DNA of 64,000 nucleotides, from assembly GCF_900101105.1 (NCBI RefSeq), contig NZ_FNGA01000004.1, forward strand, positions 124,001 through 188,000, given 5' to 3'. Made by a program: the position numbers and the translations under genes. The DNA comes from Maridesulfovibrio ferrireducens. Lineage in GTDB: Bacteria > Desulfobacterota > Desulfovibrionia > Desulfovibrionales > Desulfovibrionaceae. Below are positions 34,368 to 42,968 of this stretch, in pieces. How positions within the stretch are numbered: position 1 is the stretch's first letter; each line of letters opens with the position of its first letter. Below the pieces are notes generated by a model, which was given only the letters and a program-made list of their open reading frames with translations, did not search any database and had not been told where the DNA came from.

Positions 34368-35771
34368 ATGTGCCCGAACAGTACCGGGAAGAAAGAGTTT
34401 GATGTTATTATCGTTGGCGGTGGACCAGCCGGTCTTTTCGCTGCGTATCATCTTGGCGAGAATACGGACCTTGATGTTCTGGTTATCGAAAAAGGAAAGC
34501 CTTCCCTCAAAAGAAATTGTCCCATAACCGGAGATCAGGAGTGCATTAAGTGCAAGCCCTGTAATATTCTTTCCGGTGTCGGTGGGGCTGGTTTGTTTTC
34601 TGACGGTAAACTTAATTATATCCATAAGCTCGGTAAAACTGATTTAACTCAGTTTATGTCTGTTGCGAAAGCTAAAGAGCTTATTGATGAGACGGAAGAT
34701 ATTTTCAATCGCTTTAACATGGACGGGAAAGTATTTCCCACTGACATGGAAGCTGCGAAAGAGATTCGCAAGAATGCCCTTAAGAACGGCATTGATCTTC
34801 TTCTTATTAAACAAAAGCATCTTGGTAGCGACAATCTTCCCGGTCATATTGCGGCAATGGCGGAATATGTCAAAGGATGCGGTGTGACATTTCACACTTC
34901 GGAAGAAGTTAAAGATATTTTGATTGAAGACGGCGCTCTTGCCGGGGTTGTTACCAGCCGTTCTGAATATCGCGCTAAGAATGTAATTCTTGCTCCGGGA
35001 AGAGTCGGTTCTGAATGGATGGGAACTATTGCCAAGCGGCATGATCTTGCTATCACTCAGCGTGGTATTGAGGTTGGAGTGCGTGTGGAGGTTCCAGCTG
35101 ATATAATGCGTGACCTTTGCAGTGTTATTTATGACCCTACGTTCTTTATCCGTACCACGACTTACGACGATCAGGTCCGCACATTCTGTACTAATCAGGG
35201 CGGTTTTATCGCGCTTGAAAACTATCAGGATTTTGTTTGTGTTAACGGGCATGCTTACATGGATAAAAAGTCTGAAAATACAAACTTTGCGTTCCTTTCA
35301 AAAGTAGTGCTTGAAGAGCCTGTTACCGATAATCACGCATACGGCGAGTCTATCGGTAAGCTTGCAACTATTATCGGAGGCGGTAAGCCTATTCTTCAGC
35401 GTTTCGGAGACTTGAAGCGTGGTCGTCGTTCCACATGGAATCGTGTTCACAACAGTTTCATTGAACCGACCATGAAGAATGTTACTTGCGGTGATATTGC
35501 AATGGCTCTTCCTGAGCGTATTGTAAGAAACATTGTCGAAGGTCTGGAAAAACTTAATGAAGTTGTTCCGGGTGTCGCAAATGAAGAGACACTGCTTTAT
35601 GCGCCTGAGATTAAATTCTTCTCAACACAGGTTGAGACAAGTAATATGCTTGAAACTGCTTACGAAGGTCTGTTTGTGGCCGGAGATGGCCCGGGCGTAG
35701 CGGGGAATATTGTTTCCGCTTCTGCAACAGGACTTATTCCGGCTAAGGAAATTGCTCGCAGAAACAACTGA
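34368..35771 (+). CDS. FAD-dependent dehydrogenase, COG2509 type
   Basis: 467 residues from the ATG at 34368, chosen because GGAG lies 6 nt upstream and the dinucleotide-binding motif VIIVGGGPAGLFAAYHL then starts near residue 12. A Cys-rich stretch (CPITGDQECIKCKPCNIL) follows, then GGAGLFSDGKLN and a C-terminal FAD motif LFVAGDGPGVAGNI. This family is annotated as uncharacterised FAD-dependent dehydrogenases; the substrate is unknown. Monocistronic, with its own terminator. Confidence 0.88.
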   Translation: MCPNSTGKKEFDVIIVGGGPAGLFAAYHLGENTDLDVLVIEKGKPSLKRNCPITGDQECIKCKPCNILSGVGGAGLFSDGKLNYIHKLGKTDLTQFMSVAKAKELIDETEDIFNRFNMDGKVFPTDMEAAKEIRKNALKNGIDLLLIKQKHLGSDNLPGHIAAMAEYVKGCGVTFHTSEEVKDILIEDGALAGVVTSRSEYRAKNVILAPGRVGSEWMGTIAKRHDLAITQRGIEVGVRVEVPADIMRDLCSVIYDPTFFIRTTTYDDQVRTFCTNQGGFIALENYQDFVCVNGHAYMDKKSENTNFAFLSKVVLEEPVTDNHAYGESIGKLATIIGGGKPILQRFGDLKRGRRSTWNRVHNSFIEPTMKNVTCGDIAMALPERIVRNIVEGLEKLNEVVPGVANEETLLYAPEIKFFSTQVETSNMLETAYEGLFVAGDGPGVAGNIVSASATGLIPAKEIARRNN

Positions 35772-35829
35772 TCCTTTTTAGTATTCAAGTCATCGCGGCT
35801 AATTGCCGGGTGTTACAAGTGAATTATAT

Positions 35830-35867
35830 AGTCCGCCGGATGTGTTTAGCATTCGGCGGACTTTTTT
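35830..35867 (+). terminator. Terminator of the FAD dehydrogenase gene
   Basis: AGTCCGCCGGATG / CATTCGGCGGACT stem with a 7-nt loop, followed by TTTTTT. Confidence 0.93.
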
Positions 35868-36038
35868 GTTTTTGTTATATTCATTTTATATAAAATACGC
35901 GCTGCTATGGTCTTATATTGATGACACAGATTATTGAGTATGTTACCGATTTTTAAATACTCTCTCTTATATTGTCCCGTAACGAAATAATTCGGTATGC
36001 GCAGTTGTTGTAAATTATTTCAAAAGCAGAGGTCGATT

Positions 36039-37448
36039 ATGGTGAATGCTCCCCTCGAAGACAAACAGTCCACAAGCATCATTTTTGTTTTACTTATTTC
36101 CGCAGCCGCAGCTCTTGGCGGTTTTCTTTTTGGATTTGATACCGCAGTCATCAACGGGGCTGTAGTTGCTTTGGGGGAACATTTTAATGTCGGTCCGGTG
36201 CTTGTGGGGATGTCTGTTTCGTTGGCCCTTATGGGGTCGGCCGTGGGAGCTTTGTCTTCCGGGTTTATTTCTGATCGTTACGGCAGAGTGAAGCCTATGC
36301 TCCTCGCCGCGGTGATGTTTACCGCCAGCGGTATAGGTTCAGGTTTTCCATTTACTGTGTGGGATTTTATCTTCTGGAGGTTTGTAGGCGGGATGGGAAT
36401 CGGCCTTGCCAGCGCGATTACCCCTGCTTATATCGCTGAAATTTCACCCGCTAATTTACGTGGACGGTTCGGGTCTCTCCAGCAGCTTGCTATTGTAACG
36501 GGTATTTTTATAGCCATGCTCAGCAATTACATATTGGTAAAGATTGCAGGCGGATCTGCCAGCATGGATTTATGGCTGGGGGCTGAAACGTGGCGCTGGA
36601 TGTTCTGGGCGGAAGTCCCGCCTGCATTGCTTTACGGCTTTGCAGCTTTGATGATTCCTGAATCTCCCCGCTATTTAATAGGTACGGGGCGTGAGCGTGA
36701 AGCTGAAAGTGTGCTGTCCAGAGTTTTAGGAGAACATGTTCTTGAGAAAATAGAAGAAATTAAGCTCACTCTTAGAGTTGAAAACGGCTCTTCTTTTGCT
36801 GATTTGAAGGGACGTTTCGGATTTACACCGATCATCTGGGTTGGGCTGGGGCTTTCGGTTTTGCAGCAATTCGTCGGCATTAATGTCATTTTTTATTATG
36901 GAAGCATGCTCTGGCGCAGTGTTGGTTTTTCAGAGGAAAATTCGTTGTGGATTACTGTGATTACCGGTGTTGTAAATATTGTGACAACTCTGGTGGCGAT
37001 TGCTTTTATTGACCGTGTAGGACGCAAACCTCTGCTCTTGCTTGGTTCAGCGGGAATGTTGCTGACTCTTGGGTTGCTTGCCTTTCTTTTTGCCAACGCG
37101 CCGCTTGATGCCGCAGGTCATCCTGCCTTAAGCGGTTCTTCCGCCACTACAGCTCTCGTTGCAGCGAATCTCTATGTCTTCTGTTTCGGATTTTCATGGG
37201 GGCCCGTTGTGTGGGTTTTGCTTGGCGAGATGTTTAATAACCGGGTAAGAGCATCTGCTCTTGCTTTGGGTGCGGGCGCGCAGTGGGTAGCAAATTTCAT
37301 GGTTTCAGCTTCTTTTCCTTCACTTGTTGAATGGGCGGGACTTGGAAAAACCTATTCAATATACGCTTTTTTTGCTGCGGTTTCATTTTTATTTGTAATG
37401 TTTTTTGTGCGTGAAACCAGAGGGAAAGAGTTGGAGGAAATGGAGTAG
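36039..37448 (+). CDS. Sugar-porter family MFS transporter
   Basis: 469 residues from the ATG at 36039 (AGAGG 6 nt upstream; an earlier in-frame ATG at 35997 adds 14 residues without a site). Twelve membrane helices with sugar-porter signatures: GGFLFGFDTAVINGA in helix 1, DRYGRVKPML and DRVGRKPLLL loops, PESPRYLIG after helix 6, QQFVGINVIFYYG in helix 7 and ETRGKELEE at the end. It resembles XylE/GalP-type proton symporters. No sugar catabolic gene is adjacent, so the substrate is undetermined. Confidence 0.93.
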   Translation: MVNAPLEDKQSTSIIFVLLISAAAALGGFLFGFDTAVINGAVVALGEHFNVGPVLVGMSVSLALMGSAVGALSSGFISDRYGRVKPMLLAAVMFTASGIGSGFPFTVWDFIFWRFVGGMGIGLASAITPAYIAEISPANLRGRFGSLQQLAIVTGIFIAMLSNYILVKIAGGSASMDLWLGAETWRWMFWAEVPPALLYGFAALMIPESPRYLIGTGREREAESVLSRVLGEHVLEKIEEIKLTLRVENGSSFADLKGRFGFTPIIWVGLGLSVLQQFVGINVIFYYGSMLWRSVGFSEENSLWITVITGVVNIVTTLVAIAFIDRVGRKPLLLLGSAGMLLTLGLLAFLFANAPLDAAGHPALSGSSATTALVAANLYVFCFGFSWGPVVWVLLGEMFNNRVRASALALGAGAQWVANFMVSASFPSLVEWAGLGKTYSIYAFFAAVSFLFVMFFVRETRGKELEEME

Positions 37449-37517
37449 GTCACGAAGTCTGGTTCTCAGTGTTTTTATTAATATTTTGTAATAAAAATTC
37501 ACTTGCACATTGACTTT

Positions 37518-37535
37518 GTGTCATTTCATTGACAC
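37518..37535. promoter_or_regulatory. Perfect dyad upstream of the sigma-54 activator gene
   Basis: GTGTCA-TTTCAT-TGACAC: two 6-bp half-sites, perfectly inverted, 6-bp spacer, 111 nt before the activator start. An AT-rich -10-like tract follows (TAATATATAG). The geometry resembles a CRP/FNR-class or other dimeric regulator operator, but the half-site TGTCA is not the CRP/HcpR one (TGTGA). Confidence 0.5.
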
Positions 37536-37646
37536 TTAATATATAGACTTTTTTTAAACAGTCGCAAAACAGTATTCCGGTTTTAAGCCGGAGTCGTGTG
37601 GAACGTTATTTTATCAGTTCCCCGGATAGTAAATTTCGGAGGCCAG

Positions 37647-38663
37647 ATGGCTCTTAATCTTGATGGAATAATAGGCAACAGTGTTGCCCTCAGGGATGTT
37701 TTTAAAGTCCTTGGAAAAGTCGCGCCTACCGACAGTACCGTGCTGGTAACCGGGGAATCCGGTACGGGTAAGGAGTTGGTTGTCCGAGCTTTGCATCACA
37801 ACAGTAAACGTAAAGGGAAACCTTTTGTTCCGGTTAACTGCGGCGCTATTCCCAGAGAACTCCTTGAATCCGAACTTTTCGGTCATGAGAAAGGCGCGTT
37901 TACACATGCAATCCGCTCACGTCCGGGGCGATTTGAATTAGCTGACGGCGGAACAATTTTCCTGGATGAAATCGGTGAAATGGATCTCAGCCTTCAGGTC
38001 AAGATTTTACGAGTCTTGCAGGAAAAGGAAATTGAGCGGGTCGGCGGCACTCAGATAAAGAAAGTGGACGTTAGGATCGTTGCTGCAACCAACCGGGATC
38101 TGGAAGTCGAAGTTGCCGCCGGAAGGTTTCGCGAAGATCTTTTTTATCGTTTGAATGTTATCCCGATGCATCTTCCACCCTTGCGTGAAAGAGGCGGGGA
38201 TGTTCTTATTCTGGCAAAGCACTTTCTTTCCAATTTTTGTTCAGGAAAAGATAGAGTTACTTTGAAACTACTTCCTGAAACTGCGGATATGCTGGTTTCA
38301 TATTCGTGGCCGGGTAATGTTCGCGAACTGGAAAATTTCATGGAAAGGCTGTCCATCCTCTGTGATGAGGATGAAGTTACGCCTGATGATCTGCCTGAAA
38401 AAATCTTGAGAGATGTGGGCAGAGAACCTAAGATAAAAGTATCCGAGCTTGTTCAACCTATGGGTTTTTCATGGCCGACTTTAGAAGATATGAACGAGCA
38501 CAGCAGTGAAGGTCTTAAAGATTTTCTTGAACAGATTGAGGATAAAATTCTTATTGAAGCTTTACAGAAAGCGGATGGCGTCAAAAATAAGGCCGCAGAA
38601 CTTCTCGGAGTTAAGCGGACGACACTCATTGAGAAAATCAAGAAAAGAAATCTGGACGTTTAA
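37647..38663 (+). CDS. Sigma-54 activator without sensor domain, GAFTHA variant
   Basis: 338 residues from the ATG at 37647, which has CGGAGG 4 nt upstream. The AAA+ domain starts almost at once: Walker A GESGTGKE at 36-43, the sigma-contacting loop at 83-88 reads GAFTHA where GAFTGA is standard, Walker B FLDEIGEM at 105-112, then [11 protein letters not shown] and [12 protein letters not shown]-terminal Fis-type helix-turn-helix ([18 protein letters not shown]) binds DNA. There is no receiver, GAF or PAS domain, so control must be by expression level or a partner protein. The large TPR gene begins 48 nt downstream. Confidence 0.9.
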   Translation: MALNLDGIIGNSVALRDVFKVLGKVAPTDSTVLVTGESGTGKELVVRALHHNSKRKGKPFVPVNCGAIPRELLESELFGHEKGAFTHAIRSRPGRFELADGGTIFLDEIGEMDLSLQVKILRVLQEKEIERVGGTQIKKVDVRIVAATNRDLEVEVAAGRFREDLFYRLNVIPMHLPPLRERGGDVLILAKHFLSNFCSGKDRVTLKLLPETADMLVSYSWPGNVRELENFMERLSILCDEDEVTPDDLPEKILRDVGREPKIKVSELVQPMGFSWPTLEDMNEHSSEGLKDFLEQIEDKILIEALQKADGVKNKAAELLGVKRTTLIEKIKKRNLDV

Positions 38664-38710
38664 AGGTTTTTTCATTTTTATTTGTTGATTATGCAGGGTA
38701 GGCAAGAATA

Positions 38711-41700
38711 TTGCAGAAATACCGGATTGTGACGATCAGCAGTTTTACCGGAGTATTCCGGACACTTTTGATGGCGGCCTTCATTTGGCTCGCTTGCCCC
38801 CATCCGGGTTTGGCTATGGAGTATTTTCTCGATACCAAGTCAGACATGGATGCCCTTCGTCTTGTCTTTGATCAGAAGAATCTTTCCGGCACAGTCCGCA
38901 GAACCGGACGTCAGCAGATTACAATTTCATTTCCAACCAATTCCTTAAAGGGTGAAAAAGCTCCGACTCCTATGCCCTTATCCGGTATGCGTGTTGTTGA
39001 TTCCATTAAAGTGGGGTCAAGTTCCATTGTTATCGGAACCAAGATGAGCGGGTTTGGATTCATTCGTTTTCCCGGTGGCAACGGCGAGATGGTTTTGCAG
39101 TTTTTCCGAGATCCCATTGGATCAAAATGGCGTTCTCCCGAAGATAAAGCAAAACGCGCTGCCGCCGCAAAAAGAAAAGCCGAACAAAGAGCAGCTAAAA
39201 AAGTTGCTGCCCAGAAAGCTGCCGTAGCTAAAAGAGCAGCTCAAAAGGCCGCAACCCAAAAAGCTAATGACCAAAAAATTGCTGCGCAAAAGGCTGCTGC
39301 TGAAGTAGAACCTCCGATTATCGATGAAATTGATATTTCTCCTGAAGAAGACGGGCAGGCCGCTCCTGTTCAGGATGAAAAGGTTTTGCCTGAATCTGTC
39401 CCTATGAGACGTCCTTTCTATTCTGTTCCTTATACTTATCGCGCTCCCGTTTCCAAAGTCGGACCGGAAGGTGCTACTGTTGTTGATACTTCCAATCCAC
39501 CGTCTAGAGCCGGTGGTTCATCCGGAAGTGTTTCCGGCCGGATTATGCCTGTTGCAGATCAGGCGGGTGGCTCTGTTGCGGGAAGTATTATCCCGCCATC
39601 CGAGCAGGGACAGGAAATGACAGAACCTATTCCACCATCACAGGTTTCCGGTTCGGTTGCTCCTCCACCTGAGTCAAGTGATACAGGGACTCCTGAAATG
39701 GGAGAATTTCCTGTTGTCGGTGGCGATGAAGAATATGGTGGCAATGAGACTGAAGTTGAGGGAGATTTTTACGGGGAAGATGATAACGCTACTGATGTGA
39801 TGGAAAATTCTGTTGATAGTACTGACGCATTTCCTACTGAAGAGGGTAAACCTGCCGATGAAGAAGAGGGTGGGGAAAGCAAAGAGCTGACTTTGGATGA
39901 TAAGATAAAAATCGCCAGAGGAATTTTGCTTGCTGCTGAAACAGCTCTTGAAGACGGAGAGGTTCAAGTCGCTGTTGATGGATTTAAAGAAGTTACAGCA
40001 ATGTCTTATCTGCCTAAAGAGCTGAGAATTAAAGCTGTATATGGTAAAGCTGAAGCCGTGACTGAACTTCATAAATCTGACATCCAGAATAATTTCGGTG
40101 TAATTTCCAGTTCGTGGATGGAAGCCATGAACTCGGATACTAATTCACCAAATGTGCCTATGGCGCTGCTTAATCTAGGTCTTATAAATTTGAAAGTTGG
40201 AAATATGCCGGAAGCAAAAGCATATTTTAATTTATTAAAATCTCAGTATCCTAATGACCTGAATATTCCTTATATAAGTTACTATTGGGGTGAATATTAT
40301 CTGGGTATGCACGAGTATGAGAAAGCAGCGGACCAGTTTCAAACTCTGGTTCAGAGTTACCCTGACAGCAAGGTTGTGCGCGAAGCTGCTCTTGGACTTG
40401 CAAAATCCCTTGATGCTCTCGGATATAACAAGCAGGCATTTCAAATTATCGATTACATAGATAAACGCTGGCCCAGATATTATATTGAAGATCTCGGATT
40501 TTTACTGATGGCTGCAAACACCCAGAATAGGCTTGGGAAGGTTGATGATGCCAAGGATAACTATTGGGCGTATTATAATCTGGCACCGGATGCAAAAGAG
40601 AATGATATCGTCTTAGCCCGTATTGGTGATATTTATCTTAAAACCGGGGATTCACGAGCTGCAAAAGAGATTTATGAAAAAACGGCGAAGGATTATCCCG
40701 AGGAGGAAGGCGGTCTTGTTTCTCTGATGCGTCTTGCTGAAGAAGGTATTTATGATAACCCCAGCATGGACGATATGGATAAGGTTTTTGACCGTCCTTA
40801 TAATCTCAGACCTCAGAAAATTTATACTCAGATTATTGAAAAACATCCTGACAGTCCCCTTGCCCCGCTTGCTCAGCTCAAGCTGGCAATGTGGTATTAT
40901 TGGAATAAAAAATATGGTGATTGTCTCGGATCTGTGCAGGCGTTTCTTGATAAATATCCTAGAAGTTCCTTGCATGATAAGGCCAGTGAATTAGGTTTCA
41001 GAGTTTTTGATAAAGCTGTTCCTGAGTTGGTCAAAGATGAAAATTACGGAAGAGTCGTGTCTTTCTGGAATTCCTACGCCAAGAAAAATAATAACGGCGA
41101 CGGAGTCAGTGATGAGACCAGAATGGGCGTTGCTTTAAGTTACTGGAAAAAAAATCAGCCAGAGGAAGCCCTTAAACTTGTCGAGCGTTATCTGACAAAG
41201 AAACAGGTTCCCAAATATTCAGCCATGGCTCTTGATATGGCACTTGGAATATATGTGGAAGGGCAGGCATGGAGCAAGGTTACCGAGTTGGTTGATATGG
41301 CTAGAAATAACTGGGATGTTGATCCTAAGCAGAAAGTTCATATCGAATATGCCAAAGCTATGGCGTATGAAAATCTCGGTGAAACGGAATTGAGCACACC
41401 TCTCTGGGCTGGACTTGCCGCTAATTTAATGCTTCCGGAATCTTCAAGAGCATATGCCATGTATTATATGGCAAAATCTGCTATGAAACAGAAGGAACTG
41501 AAGAAAGTATTTGTTTATTCTCAGGAAGCTCTTTCAATGTTGCTTGAAACAGGCGGAGATAGAGAGAAGATTAAAGACTGTATTTTAATGACTATTTTTG
41601 CTGCGGAAAGTTCCGGCAGATATAGAGAAGCTCTTCAATGGGCTGCCGAGTATGATAAATATATACCGATTTCAGATCCGGAGTGGGCTTCTTCCCGTTT

Positions 41701-41875
41701 CAGGCTGGCACAGCTTTATGAAAAAGCAGGGGCCATGGCTGAGTGGCAAAAGTTGATGGAGGAGGTTGCTGAGAAAAGTCCTGACGATTTGTATGGACGC
41801 TTGGCTACATCCGCTCTTGCAACCCGTAAAATAGAGCGAGACGCATCAAGATTCGAGCCGACACCGTCTTTTTAA
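38711..41875 (+). CDS. Large exported TPR protein with N-terminal AMIN-like domain
   Basis: 1054 residues, probably starting at TTG 38711 (AGGGTAGGC just upstream; the first in-frame ATG is 20 codons later and would cut the signal peptide). A signal sequence (about 1-36, ending PGLAMEY) is followed by an AMIN-like beta domain (about 37-145), an Ala/Lys-rich repeat with recurring AAQKAA (about 150-200), an acidic Pro/Gly/Ser linker (about 200-395) and then tetratricopeptide repeats to the end (for example AKAYFNLLKSQYPNDLNIPY, DQFQTLVQSYPDSKVVREAA). It is probably a periplasmic or envelope scaffold. It is cotranscribed with the sigma-54 activator. Its precise function is unknown; an envelope or motility machine is a guess. 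Confidence 0.85.
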   Translation: MQKYRIVTISSFTGVFRTLLMAAFIWLACPHPGLAMEYFLDTKSDMDALRLVFDQKNLSGTVRRTGRQQITISFPTNSLKGEKAPTPMPLSGMRVVDSIKVGSSSIVIGTKMSGFGFIRFPGGNGEMVLQFFRDPIGSKWRSPEDKAKRAAAAKRKAEQRAAKKVAAQKAAVAKRAAQKAATQKANDQKIAAQKAAAEVEPPIIDEIDISPEEDGQAAPVQDEKVLPESVPMRRPFYSVPYTYRAPVSKVGPEGATVVDTSNPPSRAGGSSGSVSGRIMPVADQAGGSVAGSIIPPSEQGQEMTEPIPPSQVSGSVAPPPESSDTGTPEMGEFPVVGGDEEYGGNETEVEGDFYGEDDNATDVMENSVDSTDAFPTEEGKPADEEEGGESKELTLDDKIKIARGILLAAETALEDGEVQVAVDGFKEVTAMSYLPKELRIKAVYGKAEAVTELHKSDIQNNFGVISSSWMEAMNSDTNSPNVPMALLNLGLINLKVGNMPEAKAYFNLLKSQYPNDLNIPYISYYWGEYYLGMHEYEKAADQFQTLVQSYPDSKVVREAALGLAKSLDALGYNKQAFQIIDYIDKRWPRYYIEDLGFLLMAANTQNRLGKVDDAKDNYWAYYNLAPDAKENDIVLARIGDIYLKTGDSRAAKEIYEKTAKDYPEEEGGLVSLMRLAEEGIYDNPSMDDMDKVFDRPYNLRPQKIYTQIIEKHPDSPLAPLAQLKLAMWYYWNKKYGDCLGSVQAFLDKYPRSSLHDKASELGFRVFDKAVPELVKDENYGRVVSFWNSYAKKNNNGDGVSDETRMGVALSYWKKNQPEEALKLVERYLTKKQVPKYSAMALDMALGIYVEGQAWSKVTELVDMARNNWDVDPKQKVHIEYAKAMAYENLGETELSTPLWAGLAANLMLPESSRAYAMYYMAKSAMKQKELKKVFVYSQEALSMLLETGGDREKIKDCILMTIFAAESSGRYREALQWAAEYDKYIPISDPEWASSRFRLAQLYEKAGAMAEWQKLMEEVAEKSPDDLYGRLATSALATRKIERDASRFEPTPSF

Positions 41876-41917
41876 TCGGCAGTAGTTTTTGATTCGATCC
41901 TCCGGAGGCAGGTGGGT

Positions 41918-42730
41918 ATGGATAGAAAGCCAATTGTTGCAGGGCGATTTTATACTGACAATCCGCAGGAACTAAAAACTGAAGTGGAGCAGTATACCGG
42001 ACCTCGTAAAAAGAAATCTAAACCCCCTTATGATAAGCTGGTGATGCTTCCTCATGCCGGGTATGTGTTTTCCGGCGGAACATGTGGCAAAACTCTGGCG
42101 GAAGCGTCTCTGGCTCCCATTGTAATTCTTTTAGGGCCGAATCATACAGGACTCGGCGCTCCTTTGTCTGTCTGGTCGACAGGTTGCTGGAATTTTCCCG
42201 GCGGTAAGCTGGATGTGGATGAAAGTCTGGCTGCACAGCTTCTTGAAAGCGGAGCCGGATTTGTCTCAAACGAAGCCGCTCACACCAGAGAGCATTCTTT
42301 AGAAGTCCTTATTCCTTTTTTACATCACGTTAATCCGGCAATTAAAATTGTTCCTGTCTGCGTTTCTGAGTCTGCGCCAAAGTCACTTAAAAAGGCCGGA
42401 GAAGCTCTGGCTGAAATTATTGAGCGCAGTTCTAAACCGGTTTCAATAGTAGTCAGCTCGGATATGAGTCATTTCATTACCGCTGAAATGGCCAAAAAAC
42501 TTGATTCAATTGCACTTGAAGCTGTGATCAGAATGGACCCCGAAGGGTTTTATTCGGCAGTTTCCACAAATAATATAAGTATGTGCGGCGTTTTACCTAT
42601 GACTCTCGGCATGTATGCCGCTCAAAAGAATGGCGCAGTACGTGGGAAACTCCTTGATTATACCAATTCAGGCAAGGTTACCGGGGATTATGAAAGTGTA
42701 GTGGCTTATGCCGGGGTAATTATTTCATAA
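41918..42730 (+). CDS. Memo-family protein (AmmeMemoRadiSam system protein B)
   Basis: 270 residues from the ATG at 41918 (GGAGG 9 nt upstream; GTG at 41912 is the alternative). Memo hallmarks are present: PIVAGRFYTDNP at the start, MLPHAGYVFSG, LLGPNHTG, HTREHSLEVLIPFLHH and SSDMSHF, which supply the histidines and acid of the metal-like site. In many prokaryotes Memo is encoded with an AMMECR1 protein and a radical SAM enzyme; neither is adjacent here. The biochemical role is not established. Confidence 0.93.
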   Translation: MDRKPIVAGRFYTDNPQELKTEVEQYTGPRKKKSKPPYDKLVMLPHAGYVFSGGTCGKTLAEASLAPIVILLGPNHTGLGAPLSVWSTGCWNFPGGKLDVDESLAAQLLESGAGFVSNEAAHTREHSLEVLIPFLHHVNPAIKIVPVCVSESAPKSLKKAGEALAEIIERSSKPVSIVVSSDMSHFITAEMAKKLDSIALEAVIRMDPEGFYSAVSTNNISMCGVLPMTLGMYAAQKNGAVRGKLLDYTNSGKVTGDYESVVAYAGVIIS

Positions 42731-42766
42731 ACAGTGCATTTTTAGATTTTAAATATGGTTTATTTG

Positions 42767-42798
42767 ACGGTCGTTATAAAAATAACGGCCGTTTTTTT
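42767..42798 (+). terminator. Terminator of the Memo gene
   Basis: ACGGTCGTTAT / ATAACGGCCGT stem with a short A loop and T7. Confidence 0.9.
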
Positions 42799-42968
42799 AT
42801 ATCTTTTAAATAAGTCTTTTATTTAAGATATTTATTGTCGTTTCTGAAATTAAACTGAGGCAACAGGTTGCCATTGTCGAGAAGCGGCATTATCAGTATT
42901 GAGCGTCGGTTACATATATGTTCCCGAATTTGTTGAATCAGTCATAATAATGCTCGAAGGATATACAT

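Noticed and set aside
34644-35252. 202-residue open frame antisense to the FAD dehydrogenase
   Set aside because: Overlaps a well-supported gene fully and shows no family motif.
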